Origin: Ipomoea triloba
Taxonomy: Eukaryota > Streptophyta > Magnoliopsida > Solanales > Convolvulaceae
Assembly: GCF_003576645.1 (NCBI RefSeq)
Contig: NC_044925.1
Coordinates: 9,383,165-9,447,164 of the forward strand
DNA: 64,000 bases
Direction: 5' to 3'
In this document: one piece after another, positions 32,836-45,250 of the stretch
Layout of the letters: every line of letters starts with the position of its first letter
Position numbering within the stretch: position 1 is the stretch's first letter
Notes under the pieces: model-generated
The model's database searches: none
What the model was told of the DNA's origin: nothing
Seen by the model: the letters and a program-made list of their open reading frames with translations, nothing else
Position numbers and translations under genes: made by a program

Positions 32836-35045
32836 GGATGTGATCTCCATTTTTGATTCTAAAAAGGGTTTTGTCAACTATCCTTTTTGTGAATCCACAA
32901 CTTATGAGAAAACACGATAAGGTGTCATACCAAGCTCTCGGAGCTTGTTTTAAACCGTATAGAGCCTTTTTGAGTTTATACACTTTATCCATCCCTATCT
33001 CAGAGATAAAACCGGGGGGCTGCTCGACATATACTTCTTCTTCCAAAAGCCCATTTAAGAAGGCACTTTTTACATCCATTTGATAGACTTTGAAGTCTTT
33101 CCATGCAGCATATGCCAGAAAAATCCTTATAGCTTCGAGTCTGGCAACAGGAGCGAAGGTTTCATCAAAATCTATCCCTTCTTCTTGACAGTATCCTTTA
33201 GCTACTAACCGAGCCTTGTTCCTAACAATGACTCCTTGCTCATTCATCTTATTTCTGAATACCCATTTAGTTCCAATGACGTTTTGATGTGTTGGTCGTG
33301 GAACCAGTTCCCATACATCATTTCTCTCAAATTGATGTAGTTCATCTTGCATGGCAATGACCCAGTCTGAGTCATTTAACGCTTCTTCAACGGTCTTGGG
33401 TTCGATTTGGGATATAAAGCATGCCATCATGCATTCCCGAATGGATGCACGAGTTCGTACATTATCATGTATATCACCAATGATTTGTTCTTGAGGATGA
33501 TTTCTCAACCATTTTAGATCCGGTTGAAAGGTGGTAGGAGGTGCTCCTTCATTTATAGAGGGTTCGACTTGACTACTTTGAATTATCGGCTCGTCTCCAT
33601 CATTTGGCAACACTTCGGTTTGTGGTGAAGTATTCGGCAAAAGGTTAGGAAAGAGTGGATAATCATCGTCTTCTGATTCTGATCCTTCGGATAGATCTTC
33701 AATTTCTCTATCTTTTGCCTCTTCATCAGCTTGTTTCTCAGAGATCACTACGCTCTCTTTTGATGGTTCGTCGAAGACTACGTGTATAGATTCTTCAATC
33801 ACCATGGTTCGCTTGTTTAGTACTCGGAAGGCTTTACTCTTTTCGGAATATCCCATGAATATTCCTTCATCAGCACGTTCATCAAAAGCCTTTAGATGTA
33901 ATTTCCCGTTGTTATGTATGAAGCATTTACTTCCAAATATGTGAAAGTATTTTACAACAGGTTTTCTCCCTTTCTAGAGTTCGTATGGTGTAACACCATG
34001 ATCTTTATGAATAAGAGATCGGTTTTGAGTATAGCATGCTGTATTTATTGCTTCGGCCCAAAAACGTTTCGGTAGGCCTGAGAAAGCAATCATGGATCTT
34101 GCTGCTTCCTTGAGAGTTCTGTTGCGTCTCTCAGCTACACCGTTCTGTTGAGGAGTTCTTGCTGCTGAGAGTTGATGCAATGTGCCGTGTTGTCCACAGA
34201 AATCCTGGATGATTTTGTTTACGAACTCCGTTCCTTGATCAGACCGGATTTTGACGATACTTAGATCCTTTTCGGTTTGAAGTCTTCGGAGCAAGTCTGG
34301 AAGAATTTTCTCAGTTTCATTCTTCTTCCTTAGAAAGGATGTCCAAGTGTATATTGTATAGTCATCTACTACCACAAGAGTGTACTTTCTTCCGCTTAGA
34401 CTAACTGGATCAACTGGTCCAAATAAGTCCATATGGAGTAGACTTAATGGCCTTGCGTTGGTGTTGAGAGATTTTGTTTTAAACGAGGACTTAATCTGCT
34501 TCCCTTTTTGACAAGCTTCACACACTTTGTCCTTGTCATAGATTACATTTGGTAAACCTTCAACTAGTTCCTTTCTTGCAAGCTTGTTGATGGCCTTGAA
34601 GTTTAGATGGTTGAGTTTATGATGCCATTCCCAGCTTAGATCTTTCTTGCTTTTGGCAATCAAGCAAGTATTCTGTCTTGCTGTTTTCCATGTGACAACA
34701 TACATATTTTTCTTTCGTTTTGCTGTTAAGACAACTTCATGAGACAGCTCTGAGATAACTTGACATACATCCCGTGAGAATGTGACTTTGTATCCTTTGT
34801 CACAAAACTGACTTGTGCTCAGCAGATTGAACTTTAATCCTTCAACATAAGAAACTTCTTGGATGATTAACCCATTTTTCATGACATCTCCGGTGCCCAT
34901 GGTTTGTCCACTTGAATTTCCACCGAAGACTACTTTAGGACCATTCTTCGCTTTATAATTGCTCAGTTCTGATTTATTTCCAGTCATATGTCTTGAGCAA
35001 CCACTATCTACATACCAGATGGTCCTGTTTTCCTGCATTCAAAGA

Positions 35046-35959
35046 TTAAGTGTTTTTAGGTACCCATACCTTCTTGGGTCCTTGTCGGTTGGCGGTGAGC
35101 TTGGGCATCCATGCGTACCTAGAACTCATAAGGTTCATCCTCGGTCCACGATACCCGTTAAACACGCGATAATCATAAGGAATAGCATAGTAGGCTTGAG
35201 ATGACTTCGGTGAATAAACCTTCTGAAGAGGAGGTGTAGGTTTATTTGTGTTGACTCTAGTGTATGAGGTTTGTTTATGTCTATGATGGAGCAAAAATTT
35301 TGCTCTTGTCATCGGTTCATAGTCCATCATCCAGTCCTCATCACAAGGATATAGAGTTCCTTCTCCACCTCTATGCTTGCTTGGAAACTTTTTGAAATTC
35401 TTGACATTACTTGGGTAAGAGTTCGGTCTTCCCTGAGGCATACCCTTGCGTTGCCTCTATGAGTAATGTTGCCTCTTGTTGCCTTGGAATTTCCCTTTAG
35501 ATTGGTTATTTCCGAGTAGTTGACCATTTGCGATTCGACCATGATGGTTTGGTACGCGAGGTCTATACCGAGGGGTCTGATGCCTTCTCGGGTTACTGTT
35601 TCGGAAATTTCCTCTCGTAGGTTCCACAATTTGTGTTTCAGTCGAATTGTTAGATTGACTCGTTGATTGTGGTTCTGTTCCATTTGTGGCGTTAGATTGA
35701 CTCGTTGATTGTGGTTCTGTTCCATTTGTGGCGTTAGATTGACTCGTTGATTGTGGTTCTGTTCCATTTGTGGCGTTAATCACTGGCTCAAGATTTTCAG
35801 TTTGTCCTTGGACAAACTTAATCACTGGCTCAAGATTTTCAGTTTGTCCTTGGACAAACACAATCACTGGCTCAAGATTTTCAGTTTGTCCTTGGACAAA
35901 CACAGAACTTAAACCTTCACTAGTAGAAGGGTCAGTTGGTCGTGTTAAGAGAACATGTT
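35046..35959 (-). pseudogene. Sirevirus 1 gag, C-terminal part
   Basis: Frame from the solo LTR border to the stop at 35046 (VWVPKNT), interrupted by TAG 35457-35459. Basic, Asn/Arg/Tyr-rich (YYAIPYDYRVFNGYRGP), with repeated FVQGQTENLEPVI and NATNGTEPQSTSQS units that are 42-nt duplications. The pol ATG at 35038 lies 8 nt after the stop in another frame, so pol expression in this family needs a frameshift or other recoding, or its start is misread here. Confidence 0.65.
35690..35905. repeat. 42-nt duplications in gag
   Basis: One unit starts at 35778, 35820 and 35862; the preceding unit is also present three times, all with period 42. Confidence 0.9.
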
Positions 35960-38533
35960 TGTAACCCCTCGTCTTTCCGATAAGTCTAAGGGTCGGAAAA
36001 TATATCTTTAGGCTATGACATTCATAAGATGATCTCCCGATATGTCAAGGGAATTTTTATACGGAGGTATAGTTGTCATTAAGCTGCGATCGTTCGTGCC
36101 GGTCACGAACCGTAAAATTTTCGAGGACGAATTTTCAGCTCGGATTTCCTTAAAAATTGATGATTAGGCATGTTATGACTAAGTATGAACTTCCTGCTTA
36201 GTTAAGTTGAAATTGGATGAGCTATAAGGGTCGAAATTTATTTCTGATCGTACACCGCGAAATTTCCGCAGTGTACCGAACCTAGCCCATTTTGGAGCTT
36301 TTGACTGGAATAAATTTGTGGTTTCGAAAATTATTCTTTCTGGATTATTTTCCACCGAAACTTTATCTGTTTGGACCACAACTGATATGTTGTGGAGATA
36401 TTTTATTATTTTATTATTTTTTTTCCTAAAGCTTATCCCATAAGTTGGGATTAAATATAAAAGGAATTTTTTTTCCCTTTTCTTCCCCAAATGCCAAAAA
36501 GAGAGAGAGAGAGGTGTGATCATCTTCCACCATTTTTTCTTCCAAAGTTCCATAGCCAAATCCTTCTAAACTTCCAATTTATTCGGTAAGTTTTCGATAT
36601 TATTCGGTAGAAAGCTTTGTAATCCTTCCTAGGTTATGAATCTATGTTTAATTTCTTGATACATGATGTTATGGTGTTGATTTTGAACCTAGGTTTTAAG
36701 GTGAAAATTGGGGAAAGGATCCAAAATTGCTTCCTAAGGTGTTAGAAATCCTTTACAAGGTAAGGAATTCCCTTAAGTTGGAATTAGTCACTTGAATTTG
36801 GATAATTGATTTTGGTTGAAATATGGTGTTTTTGAGCTTTGGAATATTTTTTATACATGTTCATAGCTTGGATATGCATGTATATGTTATATTTATGTTC
36901 ATATAGCTTATACTTGTGAATAGTGAAAGGAAATCAGGGTAGATTCTGGCAGTAACTTCCGAGATTTATTGGGAAAAATTGGTAAGGTATTTTGATCCTA
37001 TTTTTTTTAGACATGTAGTTCTATAAGTGTAGAACCCGCATATAAAATTTCATAATGATCGGAGTAGTATAAGTATGGTTTTCGAATTTTTCTCCAAAAC
37101 TGGTCCAGAGAGAGAAAAATTCCGGACAGCACACTGCCAAGGGCAAAGATGGAATTTTCTGTGTTTCGGACCAAAATGACCAAAACTTTTTATGGACATC
37201 AAGTACTATAAGTTGGGATTCTACCATAAAAATTTCAAGTGAAAAAGAGTTCGGGAACTATTTTTACCGGCTCAATCTTTCGGACTGCGCCAAGCTGAAA
37301 TTTTCTGAATTATGCTTAGTATGATTATGGATGTGTTAGTGATAATTGTGAGGTTTAGTGAGTTAATGGTGATCAGGTGATGCTAAGGACATGGATTAAT
37401 GATAGAGATTAAATGATAAATCTCATGATTTTTGGGTTATGGTTAGGCAATGACCTTACCTATTAGAATTTATATATATTTGGATGTACGATATCCTCAA
37501 GTTATGATCTAATGGTGTTGATCATAGTGGAAGTTGTTGAGGACGATAGTTAAGGATGTTGGTTGATTTTAAGTGTGAGATGGACATATGAAGTGTATCC
37601 AAAAATGTTTATGAAAACTTACGTTGAAAACGTATGCTATTTTGATATAAAGGTTGTCAAAACCTTATTGTTTGAGAAAATGATGTTTGAAAATCCTTCA
37701 GGGGCTAAAGAGGTAGCCGATATCAAATATTGGACTCATTTGTGAAATATGTCCAAAAGAAATGATTTAAGAAAGAAAAACTGAAGGAAGGAAAATGTTT
37801 TCAAACCCTTAGTTTCTGGAATAAGGTGGGGACCTACGGGAAGGCTTAAATGCCACGGCCCGGGGTTGGAATAAGGGGGACCTACGGGAGGGCTGGAGTG
37901 CCATGGCCTAGGTTGGGATAAGGAGACCTACGGGAAGGCTGGAAATGCCATGGCCCGAGGTTTGTATGATCAATTCATACTACAGAGCGAAGTCTATTCG
38001 CTGAGAAGAGATGGAGTTATGAAAAAAAAGAAAGCCTCGTGCTTACTCAGGGGAAACTAAGTGAATTTTTGACTATGAAAATTATTGTTACTCTGGGCTG
38101 CGGTTCAGATTATTATGAGCATTAGAGCTGCGGTTCTATTTGCAAATGATGAAATTCTTGGAAATGAAAGTTTTGCAAACTTGTCTGAAAGGACATGAAA
38201 ATGATTTTTTTTAAACTTCTAAACTAAAAATGTTTTCAAACCTTTGTCTACTTTTAAGTGACAAATGGATTTTCTTACTTAGCCGTCGTGCTAACTACAC
38301 TTCATTGTGTCCTTTATTAGATGCAGATTAGTGTGGACTCTAGTAGCCCGATGAGCTCCAAACAAGATGGGAGTGGATGTCGATGTTGTAAGTTTAGCCT
38401 TAACGTTTGGGTATAGGAGAGATACCTGAGCGTGGCGGTAACACCGAGTTTTCTGCTGGTTAGACGCTTCCGCAATGTATTGTAATATTAGGATTTTGTA
38501 ATAAATCCCAGATGTGAAAATTGGGGTGTTACA
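35960..38533 (+). repeat. 2.57-kb solo LTR in Sirevirus gag, same family as 3590-7751
   Basis: TGTAACCCCTCG...GGGGTGTTACA with a perfect duplication ATGTT (35955-35959 and 38534-38538). No internal region. About 1.6 kb shorter than the other copy through loss of the middle AT-rich part. It shares AAGCTGCGATCG, CGGACAGCACACTGCCAAGGGC and the terminal block. It splits gag of element 1 between the SYQH and the following TRPTDPS segment. Confidence 0.85.
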
Positions 38534-39694
38534 ATGTTGATAGGAGCTGGAGTTATAACCAAGTCCGGTTCGACTCCCTGATGGTCTTTGATCATCTACC
38601 ATTCGACCCATTAGTCTGGATGAATTTGTAAATGTCGCAAGTACCGCACGTAAGTTTTGCTCTCTATCATCCTTTGCTTTACACTCTTCCTCAAGAAGAT
38701 GAACTTGCTTCTCAAGCTGGCTTATAGACTCAAGCATCTCAGCATTTTTAGACCTTAAGTCTTCGAGATCTTGTCTTTCTGCCAATAGCTTAACATTCTC
38801 TTCTTTGAGTTTTAAGTGTGAATCCTCAATACCATCAAAACTCTTCATCATTCTTTCGAATGCTTCCCTAGGGTTTTCATGATATGTGGATTCGGAGCTA
38901 TAATTAGAAGAGTGGTTTTGTGAAGTTACCTCTTCTTCATCTGCCATAAGACACATTTCTTCATCCGAGTCCTCTTGACTGAAAAGACACAGTAGTCCCT
39001 TCTCATCTTCCGAACTCTCGCTTTTTGAACTTGAGCTGGAAGTACACGACTCCTCGTTCTTTTCTCCTGACTTCTCTTCTACTGACAGAGCCTTCCTTCG
39101 TCTATCGTTCTTCTGGTTTCTACTTGGCTCTTCATCAGCATCATTTGATGCACTCTTCGGGTGGTGATATTTTCCCGAATTCTTCTTGTAGTTGTGCTCA
39201 TCCTGATGTTTCTTGACGATGGGATATGGACATTCGGCTTTGAAGTGTCCAGGTTTTCGGCAGTTGTAACACAACATTTGCGATTCATCCTTCTCATGAG
39301 TTCTGGATCCGCTAGTCTTGTCATTGCCTTGATACTTCGTTCTTCTCATCTTGTCCGAGTTGTCATATGATTGATTCTTTCGCATGAATCTTTTGAACCT
39401 TCTTACAAACAGAGCCATATGATCATCAGTGAAAAAATCAGATGAGGGATTAGTATTGGACCTTAGTATTGATGATGAAGGTTGATGATTTGCTACCAGA
39501 GCTATATTTCTTGTTTCAGGTTCATCATCATTCTGTGCTTCCTTTTCGAACTCGTAGGCCTTCAGATCACTGAAGATATGTGTTGTACTCGTTGTTTTGA
39601 GGTCTCTATGATCCCGCATGGCTACTACTTTCATTTCCTAGCTTTTGGGCAGTCCTCGGAGAATTTTCAAGCTTATCTCCTTTTGTGTCAGCTT
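38534..39694 (-). pseudogene. gag: Sirevirus 1 gag, middle part with zinc knuckle
   Basis: Reads from the end of the UBN2-type Gag region (MRDHRDLKT, DLKAYEFEKEAQ) through a CCHC knuckle CYNCRKPGHFKAEC (C-x2-C-x4-H-x4-C, about nt 39275), a Ser/Glu-rich acidic linker and a coiled coil (LKEENVKLLAERQDLEDL..., SQLEKQVHLLEEE). Such coiled coils after the knuckle are typical of Sireviruses. TAG at 39638-39640 breaks the frame just before the MKVVAMRDH segment. The frame is cut on one side by the solo LTR and on the other by element 2 at 39694; the missing N-part is at 50352-50986. Confidence 0.85.
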
Positions 39695-40791
39695 TGTTGG
39701 TCCCAAGGAGATGGGGTACAAGTCTAGAGGGGGGGGGGTGAATAGACTTGTATAAGATTTTGCAAATCTTTTTCGACTTCTCGTGTGTATTGGACTTAGG
39801 ATGTTTAGGTCCGATACCTCACAAGATGAAGACAAAGTTTTATGCGCAGCGGAAAAGTTATCCCCTTTTAGTTAGCACGAGTTTGAGTTAGTTCGAGAGG
39901 TGTCGNCTTCTAGATGTGTAGCAGTTTAAGCTTTGTAACTCTCTCAAACACTAATATGTGTTCTCTCGCTATTTTGAATATCAGGATGATATTCCGGATT
40001 GAGCACTAACACTTGAATGTTTGAATTAGACACCTCTTAAGATTTTCAGAATGAACTCACTTCCTCTGACGAAACTTCCCCCTTTTTTTAACTTGTGTCT
40101 TCACGTCCTTTTTATATGAGAGTTAAGGAATAATTCCGTTGGAGGGAAAATTATTCCGTTTGAAATTTGTCTCCCATGCTGTGTGTGGGACTTGCATCTT
40201 TTCAGCGTTTTTCATGGAGTGGTGGTCTTGTAACTTGAACCTTTTGTTTGGTAGTGGATATTCCATAATCCACTTTCTTGAGTCCATGCTCCACTTGCTA
40301 CTTTTGGTAAAAGTTACTCTTTTTAAATTCTCATTGATCCTCGTTCTAGGGAATAAGACCAACTTTGGATTAGTGCACCTTCTATCCGTTTGTTGTGGAA
40401 TTCTGATGTGGCATCCACTTCTGGCACCTCCTTAATATTTTATCTCCATGATATTCTTCTTCTCCAAACTTTATTCATGCTTCCTGACCGTCATTCAGCC
40501 TTTTGGAGAAATGTCAGTTTATCGAGACCAAGATTGATGTCTCGATTGTTTGATGTCTTGATCCCCATGTATCGAGAGATCTATCTATAAGATTACAACA
40601 TGAGACTTTCTAAGATGTTCACACAAGTTTACCTTAAGCTTAAATATTTTCCGAGTTGAGCTCAAGTTACCCGGTTGTATTTTCGCTCTTAGTTTACTTG
40701 TCGAACTTATATTGATTCCTATCTTTCGAGACTTAGGGGATTCTAAAATACATTTTGGTATCATCAAAATCTAATACATTATGTTCCTAAC
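39695..40791 (-). repeat. Sirevirus 2 3' LTR, with N at 39905
   Basis: TGTTGGTCCCAAGG...GTTCCTAACA (plus strand). At the single N (39905) about 550 bp present in the right LTR (about 47246-47795) are absent, so this N stands for a real gap. Near 40582 about 110 bp are missing relative to 50005-50145, between short ATCTAT repeats. Confidence 0.8.
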
Positions 40792-41051
40792 AATTTCCCC
40801 CTTTTTGATGATGCCAACACTTATACTTACTTGTATGCCTGATTAGCAAGAAAAGATCATGGATTTTATTTTCAGCGCATACGGTAAGTTTCACAAGCGA
40901 GCTAATCTGCTAAAACATGAAGTAAGAACTCACGCAACACCCCCAGCAAAAGATATATACATTAATATAAGGGAATGTTTTACATGAAATAGCAGAAAAA
41001 AAAGAAGATAACGAACAACATGAATTTCGAATGCATGTAGACATCGAGAGC
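40792..41051 (-). other. Sirevirus 2 PPT and 3' untranslated region
   Basis: Minus-strand AAAAAGGGGGAAAT borders the LTR. The rest up to the ORF3 stop has no gene and resembles 58830-59123 of element 3. Confidence 0.7.
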
Positions 41052-41377
41052 TTACTGCTTGTCTGCTTTCCTCTTCTCGTTTATGGCTGCTCGTGTCTTG
41101 ATGGGGTCCTTGGAGTTCACCTGCTCTAGATATTTATCTGATACGTCCAGGTGAAGGTAATTGATAAAAGCTTCACCTATGAAGCTGCCTTCAATCACCC
41201 CATCTCTCCACCATTCAATACATTCAAGAGGATTAAGGCCGCTATGATGAGATAAGTCAGTTTTGGCAAGAAGACTTACTATGATTCCATTGAGGTACTC
41301 AGTTGAGTCATCTTTGAACCCTGACTTAAAGTTTTTCATAAATTGCTCATCTCTCTTCTCTTTGGCTGTTTGTTGTT

Positions 41378-41560
41378 CTTGTCTTTTTCTTCTCCTTTCT
41401 CTGTCTTCTGTTTGTTGTTCTTGTCTTTTTCTTCTCCTTTCTCTGTCTTCTTTTTGTTGTTCTTGTCTTTTTCTTCTCCTTTCTCTGTCTTCTTGTCTCC
41501 GTTCTTGTCTTTTTCTTCTCCTTTCTCTGTCTTCTTGTCTCCTTCTTTCCATTTCCAGTG
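41378..41560. repeat. 42-nt duplications in ORF3 of element 2
   Basis: RRRKRQEQQxEDRE-type 14-codon units, four or five in a row with small differences; element 3 has one. Confidence 0.85.
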
Positions 41561-41614
41561 TATGCTGGACCCTTAAGATTTCTGCTCTTTTCGCTTCTTC
41601 CAGTTGTTTGCTCA

Positions 41615-41800
41615 ATGACTTTAGAACTTTTGGAGGAGGTCCAGCTGGTTCACTTGCTGCCCTTTGAACTTTTGGAGGAGGTCCAGCTGGTTCACTTGCT
41701 GCCCTTTTCTCTTTTGGAGGAGGTCCAGCTGGTTCACTTGCTGCCCTTTTCTTGCTAGGAGGAGGTCCAGCTGGTTCACTTGCTGCCCTTTTCTTGCTAG
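41615..41800. repeat. 42-nt duplications in ORF3 of element 2
   Basis: KRAASEPAGPPP-containing 14-codon units, four in a row; element 3 has one. Confidence 0.85.
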
Positions 41801-42389
41801 TTGTTGATGTCCTTCCCTGAGTATTATTTTCCCCCTTGGTGGCATCATCGGCTCAGGAAAGGAGGGTGGACATGCCTTCGAAGAGTGCTTGAAGTTGGGC
41901 AGGCACTTGGTTCGACAGATCATTGAGTAGTGCTTTCATCACGTCCTGTCGAAGTTCACTGGAATATTGGAAGGTTCGAAGCTCTGCTCGTATCTCAGCT
42001 AATTCAGCTCTCGCACCTGCAGCCTCTGCTCGAGCTACAGCAGCTTCATCTGCAGCTTTCCGTGCTGCATCCTCAGCCCATACTGCCTGTTCGAGAAGTT
42101 CGTCATGGCTGGCTTGAGATTCACTTGTGCCAGCCGCAGGCATTGCAGCGTTGCGAACAATGGTCAGTATGCGCTCGATCTGAGCCATCTTCTGAGAGTG
42201 ATCGGCCATGAATTGACGCACCTCGCCAATGAAAGCTTGTTCGGCCTTTTGATCATAATCAGAAGTTGAAGGAGAAGAAGTACCTTTAGTCGGAGGGGAC
42301 TTGGGTACTTCCAGATTTCCACCCATGACTTGCATTTGCGAGTCCACCTCTCGATTGAGTTTCTGAGGGCCAGCAGGGACATAGGGATT

Positions 42390-42675
42390 AGAGCTCGAAG
42401 GTAGCTCCATATCAGGTGCTTCCCGGTTTCCAGAGCTCGAAGGTAGCTCCATATCAGGTGCTTCCCGGTTTCCACCTGAGGAAGGTAGCTCCATATCAGG
42501 TGCTTCCCGGTTTCCACCTGAGGGATGGAGCTCCATATCAGGTGCTTCCCGGTTTCCACCTGAGGGATGGATCACTTCTTCAGGTGCTTCCCGGTTTCCA
42601 CCTGAGGGATGGATCACTTCTTGCTCTTCTTCCCGGTTTCCACCTGAGGGATGGATCACTTCTTGCTCTTCACCT
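42390..42675. repeat. 42-nt duplications in ORF3 of element 2
   Basis: GGNREAPDMEL-type 14-codon units, about six in a row, shifting in phase between neighbours; element 3 has one. Confidence 0.85.
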
Positions 42676-43822
42676 TTCGAACCTGGAGCCTTAGCTTCAG
42701 CAACTGTTGGGATTGGATCAGCCAGTGAGGGATTTTCGGTATTGGACGCTTCCCGGTTTCCATCCAATGAAGGTTCCCCCTCAGCGTCACCTCTCGAACC
42801 AGTGCTGGGAACTTGGTCATCTGCTAGTGAGGTTTGAGATGAAGTTTCGACAGGTGCTTCCTTGTTTCCACCTTTGATGGTTGCATCGTCCTCTTCAGTA
42901 CTTCTCGAACCAGCAGGACTTTGGACATTCTGCTCTCGTTGCTCATCAGATCGCACCTCAGCTTGCTCAGGTGAGTCAGGAATTACTATTGTTTCAGGAG
43001 CAGCTGGTGCACTCCACCTTTCTATTTCGACCATCCTAGCTGCAAAGATTGATGCTGTGTCATCTGGTAGTAGGAATGGTGAAGGCAGTTCCATAGTGAT
43101 GGGAAAGCCTGGGAGTTGGAGCAACGGAATATCACCCTCTCGAACTATCTGTGCTTCATCGGTGTCATTCGAGGGTGTGGACTCAGGTGGTGGCAACATA
43201 AGAACAGTGTTAGGGGCCAGCTCAAGTGCTTCCGAGGTCTCGGATTCACCTCTCGAAGCTGCTACCTGTTCGTCCAGAGCAGAGAAATTTACTTGGGACA
43301 AGGGGATTGCGGCTGTTGGTATTGGGTTCTCAGAATCATCTCGAGCAATCCCAGATGTCTCTCCTGGACCTCTCGTATCCTCTACTCGATGTCCCAAGGA
43401 TAATGCAGTGGCGAGCCTGATATCTTCTTGAAATTGAGCTTCTAATTCAGGATCCTCTACAGGCTCGGCTTCAGCTTCTTGCGCATCAACAGCTATGCCC
43501 TTTCCTTTGTTAGATCGACCAAGATTTCTCCTGGTCACGTGCATCTCATGGGCAAGATTCAGAAGTTCATTGGCTGGGATTGCAGTGAGGTTTAACCAAT
43601 TTAAAGCAAAGTCTTCCTCAGCCACCATATTTGCTGCTCTCGAAACCAGTTGATCAATCGGACCTGTTCTCCAGTTGATCCATTGAAGCACTCTGGAGAA
43701 GTCATCTAAACTAGACATATTTTCAGTACTTTGATCCAACTGAGAAGTGATTTCAGCATTCAGCTCATCAGAATTAGCAGACAGGATTTCTGTTGCCGAT
43801 GCAGCTTCCACTGTTATCTCTC

Positions 43823-44051
43823 GAGAGACAGTCTTGACGGAACCCTAGACCGGTTCTATCACTAGTAGGTCTGTGATCATTTACCATTTTCTCCATAGCT
43901 TTGGAGGAATTAGTGTATGATGCTATGACCTTTCTAAGATTAAGCTCTCTGGTCTCTCGAGTTTTGCACTCTTCAGCCAGTAGGATTACTTTGGCTTCTA
44001 ACTCACTTACTTTGAGAGTTAGCTCCGAATTCTCTTTCGAGAGCATATCTC
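43823..44051 (-). pseudogene. Gag fragment after the gag-ORF3 junction (first assembled copy)
   Basis: Identical to 45252-45479 (coiled-coil end of gag: LTLKVSELEAKVILL, HRPTSDRTGLGF). It stops at N 44052 where the contig ended. Probably the same locus as the second copy. Confidence 0.75.
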
Positions 44052-44052
44052 N

Positions 44053-45250
44053 GTGCTTCCCGGTTTCCACCTGAGGGATGGATCACTTCTTGCTCTTCAC
44101 CTTTCGAACCTGGAGCCTTAGCTTCAGCAACTGTTGGGATTGGATCAGCCAGTGAGGGATTTTCGGTATTGGACGCTTCCCGGTTTCCATCCAATGAAGG
44201 TTCCCCCTCAGCGTCACCTCTCGAACCAGTGCTGGGAACTTGGTCATCTGCTAGTGAGGTTTGAGATGAAGTTTCGACAGGTGCTTCCTTGTTTCCACCT
44301 TTGATGGTTGCATCGTCCTCTTCAGTACTTCTCGAACCAGCAGGACTTTGGACATTCTGCTCTCGTTGCTCATCAGATCGCACCTCAGCTTGCTCAGGTG
44401 AGTCAGGAATTACTATTGTTTCAGGAGCAGCTGGTGCACTCCACCTTTCTATTTCGACCATCCTAGCTGCAAAGATTGATGCTGTGTCATCTGGTAGTAG
44501 GAATGGTGAAGGCAGTTCCATAGTGATGGGAAAGCCTGGGAGTTGGAGCAACGGAATATCACCCTCTCGAACTATCTGTGCTTCATCGGTGTCATTCGAG
44601 GGTGTGGACTCAGGTGGTGGCAACATAAGAACAGTGTTAGGGGCCAGCTCAAGTGCTTCCGAGGTCTCGGATTCACCTCTCGAAGCTGCTACCTGTTCGT
44701 CCAGAGCAGAGAAATTTACTTGGGACAAGGGGATTGCGGCTGTTGGTATTGGGTTCTCAGAATCATCTCGAGCAATCCCAGATGTCTCTCCTGGACCTCT
44801 CGTATCCTCTACTCGATGTCCCAAGGATAATGCAGTGGCGAGCCTGATATCTTCTTGAAATTGAGCTTCTAATTCAGGATCCTCTACAGGCTCGGCTTCA
44901 GCTTCTTGCGCATCAACAGCTATGCCCTTTCCTTTGTTAGATCGACCAAGATTTCTCCTGGTCACGTGCATCTCATGGGCAAGATTCAGAAGTTCATTGG
45001 CTGGGATTGCAGTGAGGTTTAACCAATTTAAAGCAAAGTCTTCCTCAGCCACCATATTTGCTGCTCTCGAAACCAGTTGATCAATCGGACCTGTTCTCCA
45101 GTTGATCCATTGAAGCACTCTGGAGAAGTCATCTAAACTAGACATATTTTCAGTACTTTGATCCAACTGAGAAGTGATTTCAGCATTCAGCTCATCAGAA
45201 TTAGCAGACAGGATTTCTGTTGCCGATGCAGCTTCCACTGTTATCTCTCG
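44053..45250 (-). repeat. Exact duplicate of ORF3 segment 42.6-43.8 kb
   Basis: Starts directly after N 44052 inside the GGNREAP unit and repeats the downstream sequence without differences I could find. The duplicate then continues into complete gag. Best explained as two overlapping contigs placed side by side. Confidence 0.8.

Larger units (their letters stand above)
31584..35038 (-). pseudogene. pol: Sirevirus pol: protease, integrase, RT, RNase H (broken)
   Basis: Copia order. Protease DSGCSRHMTG near 35000; GAG-pre-integrase (WHHKLNHLN, then CEACQKGK); integrase core D (HMDLFGP), D (SDQGTEF) and E (NGVAERRNRTLKEA); RT with [26 protein letters not shown] and catalytic [11 protein letters not shown]; RNase H with VGYSDADFAG, STAEAEYIAAGS and TRHELGM at the end. 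The family resemblance is to Sirevirus/Maximus. Breaks: TAG at 33974-33976 just after PYEL, and loss of one base in a G run near 32630, which shifts frame between RT and RNase H. Several 14-codon duplications, one spanning YVDD, are probably assembly overlaps rather than mutations. Pol begins in a different frame from gag (see 35046-35959). Confidence 0.85.
41052..43822 (-). pseudogene. Sirevirus 2 ORF3, C-terminal two thirds
   Basis: Continuous frame except for TGA at 41853-41855. It begins abruptly at the junction with gag (about 43822). Contains acidic and Glu/Pro-rich sequence, Ala/Glu coiled coil (DEAAVARAEAAGARAELAEI), GGNREAP repeats and an Arg/Gln/Glu-rich helix. The C-terminal motif is ECIEWWRDGVIEGSFIGEA, shared with 59124-62666 and, more loosely, 25260-30047. 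14-codon duplications inflate three stretches. In element 3 the matching words (GGNREAPDMELPSS, KKRAASEPAGPPPK, RRRRRQEQQ) occur once. Confidence 0.7.

Noticed and set aside
41378..42675. Spaced short repeats that could suggest a CRISPR-like or minisatellite array
   Set aside because: They are back-to-back 42-nt copies in frame within ORF3, with single-copy equivalents in element 3; no spacers and a plant context.
42862..43431. 189-codon plus-strand frame (repeated at 44289)
   Set aside because: Antisense shadow of ORF3; its repetition only reflects the duplicated contig.
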